Positions 11,341-24,354 of a stretch of DNA of 64,000 bases are shown piece after piece. A program made the position numbers and the translations under genes. The notes under the pieces are model-generated. The model did no database searches. It had not been told where the DNA came from and saw only the letters and a program-made list of their open reading frames with translations. Position 1 is the stretch's first letter; every line of letters begins with the position of its first letter. Origin of the DNA: Siphonodentalium dalli (Eukaryota; Mollusca; Scaphopoda; Gadilida; Siphonodentaliidae); the NCBI GenBank assembly GCA_032622095.1, contig CP136068.1, positions 116,485,509 to 116,549,508 on the forward strand, read 5' to 3'.

Positions 11341-13100
11341 TATTTTGAGAACTCCGTATATATATATGTGTGTATATATGTGTGTGGGTACTTCATAGAA
11401 TCCAAAACGCGTGTACATATTGAGCTCAAACTTCCTATGCAAGTGTCAAATCACACCGACACGACCGTGGTCGCGGTTTAGAGAAGCTCAGAGCACCCGT
11501 TCTCCAATCTCAAATCACCGCAAAGGCACGGCGTGGGTTAATCAAGTGATTATTTAATGAGCGTTTGTTTTTGACGCATCTCTATAAAGAGCGTCTGTTT
11601 CCCATTCAACGTTATTAGCATCTGCAGAATTATACGGGAACATTGAGTGCTTGCCTATGCGGGGAGATTTATTGGAGCTCTTACAACATCATTGTTATAG
11701 TATGTATGACACTTAGGTCAGGGCTTGGGGGGGGGGGGGGGGGGTAGTTATAAGCATAATGCTTCTCAGAAATCCCGGTTACAAACAAACACTCACAATT
11801 TCGTATTTACGCAAACGTTATCGCTCGAAATTTATTCCCTGCGAGCACGGATGGCGCGCTTTGTTTTTACGGTATATACCGAAATCATCCCAGATAATCA
11901 CGAATATAGCATCAGATTTCTCCCCAGATATACCGTTATAAAGCTACTGGAATCTGCCAATCTATCTATTCTATACTATATATTTTGAGAACTCCGTATA
12001 TATATATGTGTGTATATATGTGTGTGGGTACTTCATAGAATCCAAAACGCGTGTACATATTGAGCTCAAACTTCCTATGTAAGTGTCAAATCACACCGAC
12101 ACGACCGTGGTCGCGGTTTAGAGAAGCTCAGAGCACCCGTTCTCCAATCTCAAATCACCGCAAAGGCACGGCGTGGGTTAATCAAGTGATTATTTAATGA
12201 GCGTTTGTTTTTGACGCATCTCTATAAAGAGCGTCTGTTTCCCATTCAACGTTATTAGCATCTGCAGAATTATACGGGAACATCGAGTGCTTGCCTATGC
12301 GGGGAGATTTATTGGAGCTCTTACAACATCATTGTTATAGTATGTATGACACTTATGTCAGGGCTTAGGGGGGGGGTAGTTATAGGCATAATGCTTCTCA
12401 GAAATACCGGTTACAAACCAACACTCACAATTTCGTATTTACGCAAACGTTATCGCTCGAAATTTATTCCCTGCGAGCACGGATGGCGCGCTTTGTTTTT
12501 ACAGTATATACCGAAATCATCCCAGATAATCACGAATATAGCATCTGATTTCTCCCCAGATATACCGTTATAAAGCTACTGGAATCTGCCAATCTATCTA
12601 TACTATATATTTTGAGACTTCGTATATATATATGTGTGTATATATGTGTGTACTTCATAGAATCCAAAACGCGTGTAAAGATTGAGCTCAAACTTCCTAT
12701 GTAAGTGTCAAATCAACCGACACGACCGTGGTCGCGGTTTAGAGAAGCTCAGAGCACCCTTCTCCAATCTCAAATCACCGCAAAGGCACGGCGGGGGTTA
12801 ATCAAGTGATTATTTAATGAGCGTTTGTTTTTGACGCATCTCTATAAAGAGCGTCTGTTTCCCATTCAACGGTTATTCGCATCTGCAGAGTTATACGGTA
12901 ACATTGACTGCATTTCATATGCGGGGAGATTTATTGGATGTAGTACTCTCACAACATCATTGTTATAGTATGTATGACACTTAGGTCAGGGCTTAGGGGG
13001 GGGGGGTAGTTATAGGCATAACGCTTATCTGAAATCCCGGTTACAAACCAACACTCACAATTTCGTATTTACGCAAACGTTATCGCTCGAAAGCAGAGAG
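11341..13100. repeat. Three tandem ~630-640-bp repeat units
   Basis: TATTTTGAGA recurs at 11,341, 11,981 and 12,608 in the same context, followed by a (TA)n/TGTG microsatellite, ATAGAATCCAAAACGCGTGT, GACACGACCGTGGTCGCGGT and a poly-G run of variable length (up to 18 G at ~11,728). Another partial unit lies at 13,987-14,340, and fragments occur at 15,005-15,140 and 18,190-18,345. The frames across the repeats are conserved only because the repeat is conserved. Confidence 0.85.
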
Positions 13101-13266
13101 AAAGTGCTTTCCTATTTTTAGAACGCAACACATGTTTACGTCGCGTTGGGGTTCACCACGGGGACTATTGACCAACACTCACAATTTCGTCTTTTGCATC
13201 AGATACCAACACCTCGACCGATCGGATATATATATGTGTGTATGTGTGTATATATGTGGGTATACT

Positions 13267-13976
13267 TCATAGAATCGAAAACGCGTGTAGGAACGGGCAT
13301 CCCCAAGGCAATGTCGGCTTATAAGACATCTTTACTACACATGACAGCCGATGGACAATTGGTCTCTATATATGTACCAAAATTACGCCGCGTTGGTGAC
13401 TGGGAAATTCCAGGGAATGGCGATTGAGCTCAAACTTGCTACCTACGGGAAGTGTCATATATATGAGTGTGTCCTTTATAGACTCGAACCGATTGAGCTC
13501 AAACTTGCTAAATTTTGACTGGGAAATTCCAGGGAATGCCGATTGAGCTCAAACTTGCTACCTACGGGAAGTGTCATATATATATGTGTGTGTCCTTTAT
13601 AGACTCGAACCGATTGAGCTCAAACTTGCTAAATACGGCAAGTGTCATGGACGGGTTCATTGAAAAAAAAAATCGGGTAAAATTGAAAATCAAAATTAAA
13701 AAGGCACAATTAACTCCTTGAAAAACCAAAAAAAATCGGGTAAAATTTAAAAACAAAAAATTCAATTAAAAAATTAAAAAGGCACAATTAACTCATTGAA
13801 AAACAAAATAATTAACTCATTGCAAAACAAAAAATTAAATTAAAATTGTCATGTTTCTGACTATTGCCGAAATTTGCTGCAAATACAGCACAAGTGTCTC
13901 GGAACCTGTTGCAATTGCTTTTTCGAACAAAGCCATGGGACGAATGCCGCCAGTGGCGGGCTACCCTGCTAGTCTT
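13267..13976. repeat. ~710-bp direct repeat, copy 1 (copy 2 at 18,346-19,053)
   Basis: Both copies contain a nested minisatellite built from GGGAAATTCCAGGGAATG, GATTGAGCTCAAACTTGCTA and GTGTCATATATAT, then AAAAATCGGGTAAAAT-type A-rich blocks, ending at GTGGCGGGCTA. The order is identical in both. Confidence 0.85.
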
Positions 13977-14340
13977 CTATACTATATATTTTGAGACTTC
14001 GTATATATATATGTGTGTATATATGTGTGTACTTCATAGAATCCAAAACGCGTGTACATATTGAGCTCAAACTTCCTATGTAAGTGTCAAATCACACTGA
14101 CACGACCGTGGTCGCGGTTTAGAGAAGCTCAGAGCACCCGTTCTCCAATCTCAAATCACCGCAAAGGCACGGCGTGGGTTAATCAAGTGATTATTTAATG
14201 AGCGTTTGTTTTTGACGCATCTCTATAAAGAGCGTCTGTTTCCCATTCAACGTTATTAGCATCTGCATAGTCATACGGGAACATTGAGTGCTTGCCTATG
14301 CGGGGAGATTTATTGGAGCTCTTACAACATCATTGTTATA

Positions 14341-15004
14341 GTATTTATCATGTCACCTGGTTGGATCGACCAATGAGGACGCTCCGTTGGTAGAAGCATA
14401 TCAGGAGACATGGGGTCGTCATCTTTGTAGCCCGTCCCATATGGAATCCATATGGGACGGGCTAGGTTACCATATGGGGTCGATGTCCGCCATTTTGTTT
14501 TTCATGGAACTCTGCCGCCTCGGGTATATTTTCGGTGTATTTTGGCGCCAAGAAAAGGGATATATGTCGGAAATCAAGTTCTGTTAATTTAAACACATCG
14601 CACCATATACCAAAACCTGCATGTGATATATTTGAGAAATTCTAAACACTCATAAATTAACTATCAAACTCAAGTTTGTTGTCCTGATTCTGGTGATTAG
14701 CCATTGACTCAATGCGTTGACGTTCAACGCCCATGACGCGTCACTGTGACGTTACATAAGTTAATAGCCATAGACAACAAATTTACTTACTAGCAGGTAA
14801 TGAACTTCGTATAAGTAATTCAAATCTCACACGGAAAACATTATATGTGGGTGACATGATAAAATCGTTACAGGGCTCGTTGTTGCCGTCTACGGTGACA
14901 TATGAGGCTCAGCGAGATTAATATCGAGCTCGGCTAGCGCCTCGCCCGATATTAATCTCACTTCGCCTCATATGACACCGTATCCGGCAACAATTCGCCC
15001 TGTA
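14341..15004. other. No supported gene; two palindromes (14,429-14,465 and 14,869-15,006)
   Basis: The first is a perfect inverted repeat, TAGCCCGTCCCATATGGA against its complement. The second is a ~138-bp imperfect palindrome running from TTACAGGGC to GCCCTGTAA with CATATGAGGC arms and an ATTAATATCGAGCTCGG core. Both could extrude as hairpins. I see no coding potential. Confidence 0.7.
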
Positions 15005-15187
15005 ACTTATAGTATGACACTTAGGTCAGGGCTTAGGGGGGGGGGGGGGTAGTTATAGGCATAATGCTTCTCAGAAATCCCGGTTACAAACAAACACTCA
15101 CAATTTCGTATTTACGCAAACGTTATCGCTCGAAATGTGAATGTGTTATGTTTTTTATATATATATGGCTCTACACTCTAAAAACTC

Positions 15188-15515
15188 CAGGTACTCCGGA
15201 GTACCAAATTTGGTACTCCGGCTGTCCCACACGGAGTACCAAAATTGTGGTACTCCAGAGTACCAAATGAGGTTTTGGTACTCCAGAGTACCAAACCTGA
15301 ATGGTACTCCGGAGTACCACAACACTTTTGGTACTTCGTATTTGGTACTCTGGAGTGCCAAATTAGGTACTCCATAGACCCTCATGGAGTACCCAAATTT
15401 TGGTACTCCAGAGTACCAAAATATATTTGGTACTCCAGACTGCCAACCTGTTTTTGGTACTCCAGAATACCAAAATATACTTGGTACTCCAGACTACCAA
15501 CCTAATGTTGGTACT
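15188..15515. repeat. Minisatellite of ~12 palindromic GGTACTCC units
   Basis: The core TTTGGTACTCCAGAGTACCA (or its CCGGAG variant) repeats about twelve times with 5-12-bp spacers. Most cores are self-complementary, so every unit is a small hairpin. The reading frames on both strands are repeat-derived. Degenerate relatives of the core occur near 18,055-18,115. Confidence 0.85.
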
Positions 15516-15540
15516 ACACGAGTCGCATCCAATAATCCAG

Positions 15541-17600
15541 CCTGATATTCTACTGACGACAAGATTCACCAGAGTGTGACTGTTGCCATCGGTGGGATCA
15601 CGAACATGAATACGTAACGTGACTAGAGAGTAGATATAGAGAGTTATTAGAAGGGCTGGTGCCAAATCATCCCTGGGCTATTTCCTCGGATAGTGGCTAG
15701 GAAAACAGAAGTGTACCACACAGGAGGTGATCTAATAGAGCTATGCACTCAAAATACTATTAGCATCCAACTGATACAGCATGTTTATTCATGTACAACA
15801 TTCCACTCAAGGCAGATAACTATCAGCTCTGCATTATACATGTTTTTAGATCTGGACAATTCATACCCATGTTGCTATCATATGAGAAAAAGAAGAAACT
15901 AGTTAAATCATTTATTAAATTCAACAGTTAATGTGATAGCATGGAATGTATATATATACACACTGATCAAAGAAATTTACATGTACCAACGGAGTCACTA
16001 CATGGATTTACACATGTAAATCATTACACGGATTCGTTAAGTCAGAATCGTCAATTTTAAGGTCAAATGTAATTTTGTAAACAAAATTTAAATCGTTATT
16101 ATGGAATGAAATAAGAAGTTTTTTCTGCAAACTAATATATATCTATCTATCCATAAGATTTCCACTACAGCCCTCGAAATTAACGGCACCTTTGACCTTA
16201 AAATTGTCGATTCTGTCTTTACGAATCCATGTATCAACAGTATATCCTTTTAAATGATAACCCTAGTTCATTATCATGTTGTGAAATATAATGACTCCGT
16301 TGGTTAGTGCACTAACGCCATCTAGTTTCATGACATGCTTTTCCAGAAATATCATTGTATTCTTGACCTTCCGTGCATATTGTATCACAAACACGAAGTA
16401 GGTCGACATCAGTAGATATATTGCCAGCGTCATGTCACAAATCTCCATTTCGTCCATCACAATGGCTATCTTGTCACATGAGAAGAGGTGCCCGCAAACA
16501 CACCCTTTTAGCACCAGTGTCGGTGTTGGTCCAATTGGAACCTGTGAATGAGATTGAATATGAGTTAATAAAATTTGTTTAAATTACCTCTGTTCTGACA
16601 ATATCTGGTAAAGAAGCACTGTCTGACTATTGACTAAGAATGCAATTGGGTGAAATTTTGTCAAATAACGCTTGACATACAAACAAAATAATTGTTTGAA
16701 CTCGGACACTAGCAATAAGCCAGTACCCGGTTCGGAACCATATGGTTAATTCTATTCAGCCATATAAATGCCACACGTCCCTCACAAAGGAGAGGAGCAA
16801 TAAACAGATTACGTTATGTAACTGAGTGGTACCCAAAGGAAAACGATTCCCTTTTACTGGTGCAGGAATTTGAAATTCCAGAATCGTAACATTGATGAGC
16901 GCTGAATTAAAACAAACGCGCCGATTTATACTGACACAACAGTTATATCATAATGAGATCACACCATTGAAGCAAATAGCGAATACATGATTAATTACCG
17001 ACTAGGACAGAAGCAGGGGTATAAAATCTCGCAAAATCAAAGCTTCGGACGACATCATGCCGCGCATGTGCGAATTGCTCATTAACTGAGACCGTATTGG
17101 GAGTAGTGACCTGACCCCAGGTGGGCAATTCCACGGTTTCGGATGTACTATTCGGACAACATATTTGGCTGAATCTTTTACGCTAGGGCGAATATCTGTA
17201 CCTACTAGTATTTTGTTCTAAAATGTTGAATTACGCTCAATCTTTTAGAAATAATAATATTCAGTTTTTGTGTATAATACTCTATTTCTATAATGTTTGT
17301 GGGTGCCTTCAATGGTCGGTGTCGGACGTACTCGTACCCTACCCTCACTATCGGGTGTATTTTTAGGAAAATATCAAAATACCAAAAGTCACTCTACTGA
17401 TAAGGGTTAATAAAAGATTGAACTTAATTTATCAATAGAATAATTACATGTATTTATTTTGAAACCGAATTATTTTGTACGAATCATAATTAGTGATCGT
17501 TTTTGATAATCTCACTCTTTTATTGCTTGATACCGTACTTGTAAAATAGTCCTTCTATAAACTTGCCCAGACTAGGAAATAGACCGATTTATCTATTTTA
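15541..17600. other. No supported gene
   Basis: Unique-looking AT-rich sequence. The minus frame at 16,263-16,514 and the plus frame at 16,373-16,582 overlap and match nothing I recognise. Confidence 0.5.
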
Positions 17601-17759
17601 ACTCGAACGATCTAATTTACATAGGTTTGTGGATCTCCAAGACATATTGTCTGAGTGTCGAACACACTCCTCTGGTCGCCGAGTCTGAAAACAGTGAAAT
17701 CATAGTAAAATTAAAAACTGCCCGAAATTGGCGAAAAGAAATAATGATATAAGACAAAC

Positions 17760-17850
17760 CTTTAAATGAATCAACTAATTCCTCCAAACCGCAGTCAGTG
17801 AGCCAATTACACACATCCGCCAAAGTCCATTTGTCCACAAGGACCGCCAT
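17760..17850 (-). CDS. Probable first coding exon of a host SAM-domain protein
   Basis: The ATG at 17,850 opens a 91-nt exon whose product, WTLADVCNWLTDCGLEELVD then SFK, matches the first helices of a sterile alpha motif domain (W..dVc.WL...gLeel...F), a protein-protein interaction module. The exon ends AAAG with a donor GTTTGT at 17,759. A possible acceptor (CACTGTTTTCAG at ~17,686) would define a ~75-nt intron. However, the following 60 nt do not resemble the rest of a SAM domain and hit a stop at 17,617. The remaining exons are therefore probably further left or lost. It may be a live gene's 5' end or an exon fragment. Confidence 0.45.
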
Positions 17851-18345
17851 TGATGGTATTATTTTTCGTCCGGATGATTTGAAAACAAAGAAAGACGTGC
17901 GAATGGCGCTGCGATCGCAGGAACCGTAACTCTAGATAACAGCGCTTTGAAACTTCCAACCTGTAATCGATACGATTGCGAGTCGTATTATGCTAATTGC
18001 ACAGCTCTGTTGGTATTACAGACCTCTGTGGGATCCTGGGATACCAGCGCAGCGTCAGTTTGGTGCTCTGGACTACCAAAGACCGCCGTAGGCACTCCAG
18101 AATACCTATACGGCCTCTGATTTTTCTGAGTGTATTGTCGCATTATACTTGTATATATGTGATTTATGGGCAATAAAACATTGAGTAGAGTAGTAAATTT
18201 ATTCCCTGCGAGCACGGATGGCGCGCTTTGTTTTTACAGTATATACCTTTGGTATATACCGAAATCATCCCAGATAATCACGAATATAGCATCAGATTTC
18301 TCCACAGATATACCGTTATAAAGCTACTGGAATCTGCCAATCTAC

Positions 18346-19053
18346 TCATAGAATCGAAAACGCGTGTAGGAACGGGCATCCCCACGGCAATGTCGGCTTA
18401 TAAGACATATTTACTACACATGACAGCCGATGGACAATTGGTCTCTATATATGTACCAAAATTACGCCGCGTTGGTGACTGGGAAATTCCAGGGAATGCC
18501 GATTGAGCTCAAACTTGCTACCTACGGGAAGTGTCATATATATATGAGTGTGTCCTTTATAGACTCGAACCGATTGAGCTCAAACTTGCTAAATATTGAC
18601 TGGGAAATTCCAGGGAATGCCGATTGAGCTCAAACTTGCTACCTACGGGAAGTGTCATATATATGTGTGTGTCCTTTATAGACTCGAACCGATTGAGCTC
18701 AAACTTGCTAAATACGGGAAGTGTCATGGACGGGTTCATTGAAAAACAAAAAACAATCGGGTAAAATTGAAAAACAAAATTAAAAAGGCACAATTAACTC
18801 CTTGAAAAACCAAAAAAAATCGGGTAAAATTTAAAAACAAAAAATTCAATTGAAAAATTAAAAAAGCACAATTAACTCATTGAAAAACAAAATAATTAAC
18901 TCATTGAAAAACAAAAAATAAATTGTCATGTTTCTGACTATTGCCGAAATTTGCTGCAAATACAGGACAAGTGTCTCGGAACCTGTTGCAATTGCTTTTT
19001 CGAACAAAGCCATGGGACGAATGCCGCCAGTGGCGGGCTAACCTGCTAGTCTA
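18346..19053. repeat. ~710-bp direct repeat, copy 2
   Basis: Copy of 13,267-13,976 in the same orientation. It is preceded by a 150-bp fragment (18,190-18,345) of the 0.63-kb tandem repeat. Confidence 0.85.
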
Positions 19054-20740
19054 TTATATATTTTGGAAGATCTGTCTGTGTGTGGTCTGTGTGTGGTCTG
19101 TGTGTGTGTTCGCGATGAACTCGAAAACGGCCGACCCGATTTCGATGAAACTTGGTATGTGGGGGTATTTTCGGCCGGGGGGTGGCATAGGCATATTGAT
19201 TTTTAGATCCGAGGTCAACTTTTCACGTGCCGAGGTCAAATCTGTTTTTACGCTGTGTTACGGGACTTTCATTTGAGTTCGGTGCTTACAAATCGATTCG
19301 AAACAGCGCGAATAATTAAATGCCAGTCATAATAATGACACTGTGAGAATCTTTCGTGTTTCCTCTTTCCAACGATATATAATGCGTATGTATCCGTTTT
19401 AGTTATCTGCCTCAATTATCAAGAAGAAGTGGTACTATCTTCCATCAGGATAAAAACAATGCGTAACTTCTATGACGTCGTTAGAGTTCATAACGTTAGA
19501 TCACGTTAACGCTTAACCGGCCGATGCATTTGACTGTTTCAGACGTCTTGGCGATATCTCGGGCACCGATGGTAATTTATCTTTACGTTGAAACTTGATA
19601 ATTAATGAGCGTGTGTATATGAGGCGCGTTTATATACTTGAGTGGAAATCAAATCGGGTTAAAAGGTCAAATCGGGTAAAACCGGATGGATTTCGACGGG
19701 TACTTTTGTTCGGGCAGTGTTTTGGACGGGTCAAATCGTGACCCCACTTGACCTTGGCCTTCAAAAATCAAATCGGGTTAAACTGGCGGATTTTTACGGA
19801 CGAAATTTGATGCATAGGGTATCTCGGTATCCGCTGGGCCGATTTCCGGTATCCGCTGGGCCGATTTCCACCATTTTTGGGGTGTTGGTGTTTGACCCCA
19901 CCTGACCTTGACCTTCAAAATGGTCAATTCAAGGTCAAAGCCCGGACGAAGTCGGGTCACATTCTAGTCTATTATATATTTTGGAAGATCTGTCTGTCTG
20001 TGTGTGTGTTCGCGATGAAGTCGAAAACGGCCGACCCGATTTCGATGAAACTTGGTACGTGGGGGTATTTTCTGCCGGGAATGGGCATAGGCCTATTAAT
20101 TTACCCGTGCGACGTGACCTTGAAATCGGGTAATTTCAAGATCAAACGCCCAAATATCACGGGATTTCGATGAAACTTGGTATGTGGGGGTACATTCGTA
20201 CGGGGAGTCTCATAAGCATATTCATTTGCCCATGCGACGTGACCTTGACCTTGAAATCGGGTCAATTCAAGGTCAAATCGCCAATTTTGGTGGGAGTTCG
20301 ACGAAATTTGATACATGGGGTTACTTTTGTCCACTGAGTGTTTTGGACGAGTCATATCGTGACCCCGACCTCACCTTGACCTTCAAAATGATCAATTCGA
20401 GGTCAAATCTGGTAAAACCGGATGGATTTCGACGGGCACGTTTGTCGGGTACTTTTGTCCGGGCAGTGTTTTGGGCTGGTCAAATCGTTACCCCACTTGA
20501 CCTTGACCTTCAAAATGGACAATTAAAGGTCAAAGCCCGGACAAATTGGGTCACCTTCTAGTCTATTATATATTTTTGGAAGAACTGTCTGTGTATCTGT
20601 GTATCTGTGGTGTGTGTGTTCGCGATGAACTCGAAAACGGCCGACCCGATTTCGATGAAACTTCGTATGTGAGGATACTATTGGTCGGGAAGTGGCATAG
20701 GCATATTAATTTTCAGATCCGTATTCAGGGTGCCAGGCCT
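19047..20740. repeat. Three ~0.6-0.9-kb direct repeats beginning CTAGTCTATTATATATTTTG
   Basis: The start motif recurs at about 19,047, 19,969 and 20,559. Each time a GT-rich microsatellite, a GTTCGCGATGAA box, a GACCCGATTTCGATGAAACT box, and several TTGACCTTGACCTTCAAAAT/GGTCAA motifs follow. The layout resembles short non-autonomous Helitron-like (pearl/HINE) repeats of molluscs, but no hairpin terminus or Rep/helicase is visible to prove it. The frames within it are repeat-derived. Confidence 0.65.
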
Positions 20741-21124
20741 ACAGTTACAACAACAACAATGTGAACCAAATGTCATTTACCACAGTTTTCTAGCTGCCTC
20801 GTTCTGTTGGAAAAAATGTTTAAATATACTCATGAAATAGTACATGTATATAAAGTAAACCTAAAAATATATAATAAGATAGTATTGTTATTAACATATT
20901 ACTTGTATACACTTGAACCTAAATACAAATTTAATTAATTTCTTAAAATATAGCCTGGTACCCTCAATTGATGCATCTTTATTACATTTGTTATCAGTCC
21001 GTATACATAATGCGCCGTACACATAATGAGCCCGTCTGCATCATCTCTATTCATAATTATGCCATTTACGGATGATAACTTTAATGGACTAAATGGAAAT
21101 TCAATACCACAAAATACATAGTCC
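20741..21124. other. No supported feature
   Basis: AT-rich spacer between the direct repeats and the outer inverted-repeat arm. Confidence 0.5.
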
Positions 21125-21640
21125 GTGGTCCAAGCAAGAAATTTTTCCAACTTGGAATTTGAAAAACTTTTGTCACTTATAAATGGCTATAACTTGTGAA
21201 GAGCGTGGGCTATTGATCCGCAACGTGGCTAAACAATTGCCCCAATGACATACCAAAACTATTTAAATAATGGAATGCCAAGAGTATTGCTGTGAAAATG
21301 TGATATGAGCGTAAACTTAACCCCACCCCCTAAAATATAACTTTTGCAGAAAAAACGATGTATGTAGTTTGCACTTAGAATGCTGCATGTCAAGTTAGTT
21401 TTAGAAGCATAAACTGAAACAGTATAGAGAGTGATGAAGGGAATTATAAATAACGGTGTCTGAACGTGATCTAAGATTAAAATTTGAAGAAAAAAATGTG
21501 AAAAATGAGACATTTTACTAATTTATGTAAAACTTACAACATTGTGATTAAATTTGGATAGGCTATTGTATAACCTCGCAATAACATTGGTCTAGAATTA
21601 GTAAGTTCATTAAACCTCATACGATCACCTTTCTGGCAAA
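21125..21640. repeat. Outer inverted-repeat arm, left (diverged)
   Basis: Inverted relative to about 27,690-28,190. Shared landmarks include CCCCACCCCCTAAAATATAA here and its reverse complement near 27,995, plus the GGAATGCCA/TGGCATTCC pair. The divergence is clearly higher than in the inner arms. Confidence 0.7.
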
Positions 21641-21679
21641 TATTTCGTATATTTTTCAATTTGTACTTGAATTTTGATG

Positions 21680-23585
21680 GAAAGATTATATAAACATAAA
21701 CATTTATCTCGTGTATTATAGACGGGCTATGGTTATATATGCCACACAACGTAGGGCTGTATATGGAGCCCAAGTTGCATAGTGTTATAAGGACATGGCA
21801 TTCCAGAATGGGTGTGAGTTATTGTGCCAAGTAGTTGCCTGATAGTTTGCATGAAAAACGTGTTGCTTCAAGAGTCTGGTGTTATTGTTCTCGTTTTACA
21901 ACATGAGAAACTTTATCGTAATTCATCGACTTGAATACATGTCGGCTTGTCACATAAAGCACATACAATTTCTTGGCAGGATGTAAGTGGGTCATCATTG
22001 ATATTAGTAGATTGTTGAAGTTGTTGCACAGTATGATAATTGCACTTCTTTTTCAGCAACATTATGCTACCTTTTTCCTGCAACCCGAGAATACAATCCT
22101 GGTATTCAGACAAGGCTTCACATATTCTGTGTCAATGACACAGTTCCAGACAATGCCAAATATTTATCAGGTGGTGATAACAAAGACTCCTTGATATGTT
22201 TCTATTTTTCGTGAATGGTCGAGTGCAGAATCTACATGCTGTTTCAAATACACTAAATTATGTTTGCCATTGGGTCAAATGTCACGTGATACGGTCCGTG
22301 AATGTCAACGTTCGCTTAAAGTTAGTTCCTGATCTCTTGCTAGTATGTTACCATGAGGCAGCGGATACAAGTATGCTGTTACATGTATACAATGCAGCAC
22401 GCTTCGGTCGGAAACAAGTTATTTATTTATTCCCCTGACGATCATGTCGAAATACTAGAATGTTATGTTTCTCGATTAATAGGAGCTAGGATAATTCTTC
22501 ATACTGAAAAAAAAAATAGGTCATGTGTCATTTCCGTTAACGACATATCGGAGAGTATAGTCCAAGAGGTGTGTGAAACCTTGCCTCTAATTCAGGAGTT
22601 CAGACGGGTTGCGACAAACACCTATAAAATGAAGCCGTTTTACTTAATAGTCAAAAGCAGTAAAATGTGATGCGAAATTTGTGCAATTTGTGCAATCTAT
22701 TAATGTTGACGATGACACTATATATCCTACCAAGTTTGCTTGTGGGCTATAGTATAGTGAGCCATAATGTCAATTCGACAAATTAACACACACGTTCTAC
22801 ACACTGGAACACATCTTCTACCGCCAGCAGACACAGACTCCTAAAGAAATCACATTAACATATCTTCGTGCGAACTATATCAGTGATTGGCACATCATAC
22901 TAACTCCCCAGTCTGGTGTACCATGTCCCGACAACCATGGCTGGTCGCTCTTTGATTGAGTCCTACAAACAAGGTCGGATTATACTTCCACCCGATCTAC
23001 TGTGATTACTGAGCCTTGGCTGTAAAGATTCATATGAATCTAACAAATGATCTTGTTTCACCGCAGACTAACCATGTAACGATGTATGTCAGAATGTCTA
23101 CAATAACCGATATATTGTAAATTTTGATGACTCATTTGATGAGCAGAGTGAGAGAACTCAACTTATAGAATATGATGTAGTAGCATGCCTTGAAAACTGT
23201 TTGGCAACACAATATTTCGTTAATATAAAATATTTCACCTGAACACAAGAGATAGGCAACTTGAAATTGGAGGCCGGTAATATGGGCATACAATTTCAAT
23301 TTCTTCAGAAAAATTATATAATTTGATATTACTTATCTAAACTGACACAAAAGGCACATGTTAGTGATAACGAACTCAGTCACGTCTGTGGCGGAAAGCG
23401 TGCGAAACTTCGATTTTGTTGGCCGTTTTGGATGCCATCCTAAACTTATTGTCAAATATGGAGCGTATGTAATGCCATATCTATTGTTAGTTGTGATCAC
23501 TGTCCCGACATGCGCGGCACAAATAAGAAAATACCGTTCTGTATAACGTAAGTCTCACACATAGCCACATGTGTTCAGTTGAAAT
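21680..23585. repeat. Inner inverted-repeat arm, left (~1.9 kb)
   Basis: Nearly identical in inverse orientation to 24,355-26,437. Pairs of landmarks include GGACATGGCATTCC (21,791)/GGAATGCCATGTCC (26,320) and GTTGGCCGTTTTGGATGCCA (23,418)/its complement (~24,500). The right arm carries ~190 bp at ~24,570-24,758 that the left lacks. The two arms together form a ~4.75-kb palindrome. Confidence 0.85.
22196..23100 (+). pseudogene. Remnant of a mobile-element-associated 'EADT/SPD' protein (left arm)
   Basis: Three frames together show LLVCYHEAADTSMLLHVYNA, RKQVIY, PDDHVEILE and, further on, a Cys-containing C-terminal trace (GCK then SCF.AD.PCNDVC). This is the layout of an uncharacterised protein family that is abundant in mollusc and cnidarian genomes, with H(E/A)EADT, SPD.DV and a Cys-rich tail. 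The family assignment is from recall of its pattern. A frameshift at ~22,430 and several stops disable it. An inverted copy lies in the right arm. Confidence 0.5.
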
Positions 23586-24354
23586 ATATATATATACTAG
23601 CCGATGAGCCCGACGTTGTCCGGGCTATTCAAAAACCAAATTTCAAGTCGATAGCTCCAACCGAGATCTGGTCTGCGCATGGGCGCCGATAGCTCTACCC
23701 AGCCCGACGTTGTCCGGGCTATTCAAAAACAAAATTTCAAGTCGATAGCTCCACCCGTTTCCGAGATCTGGTCTGCGCATGAGCGAAGCTTGCGTCGCAC
23801 GGGCTCGGCGACCCAATAACATTCGTATCCGGGGCAAGATGCATTCACATACCCAATTTCAAGTCTATAGCTCCACCCGTTTCCGAGATCTCGTCTGCGC
23901 ATGCGCGAAGCTGGCGTCGCACGGGCTCGATCGGCTAGTCTCATATATATATTTTGAAGACCTCTGTCTGTCTGTTTGTTTGTCTGTCATTTATACAAAT
24001 CTACGATTCTCGACCGATCGGGACTAAACTTGGTACGTGTCGTATTGGCGAGCCCGTGCGGCGCCCGCTTCGCGCATGCGCAGACGAGATTTCGGAAACG
24101 GGTGGAGCTATCGACTTGAAATTTGCTATGTGAATGTATCTTGCCCCGGATACGAATTTTATCGGGTTGCCGAGCCCGTGCGACGCCAGCTTCGCGCATG
24201 CGCAGACCAGATCTCGGAAACGGGTAGAGCTATCGACTTGCAATTTGGTTTTTGAATAGCCCGGACAACGTCGGGCTGGGTAGAGCTATCGACTTGAAAT
24301 TTGGTTTTTGACTAGCCCGGACAACGTCGGGCTCATCGGCTAGTATATATATAT
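23586..24354. repeat. Palindrome centre: nested inverted GTTGTCCGGGCT repeats
   Basis: The centre consists of repeated blocks (AGCCCGACGTTGTCCGGGCT, TTTCAAGTCGATAGCTCCAC, GAGATCTGGTCTGCGCATG) in one orientation up to ~23,940, and in the opposite orientation from ~24,045. The two sides are separated by a TCTGTCTGTTTGTTTGTC tract. Outer edges are ACTAGCCGATGAGCCC and GGGCTCATCGGCTAGT. Confidence 0.8.

Noticed and set aside
11725-12573. Similar frames in consecutive repeat units (RKRYRSKFIPCEHGWRALFL)
   Set aside because: Conserved only because the 0.63-kb unit is conserved at DNA level; the frames lack starts of their own and shift with the poly-G length.
15188-15515. CRISPR-like array
   Set aside because: The repeats are palindromic and degenerate, spacers are 5-12 bp and similar, there are no cas genes, and the window is eukaryotic.
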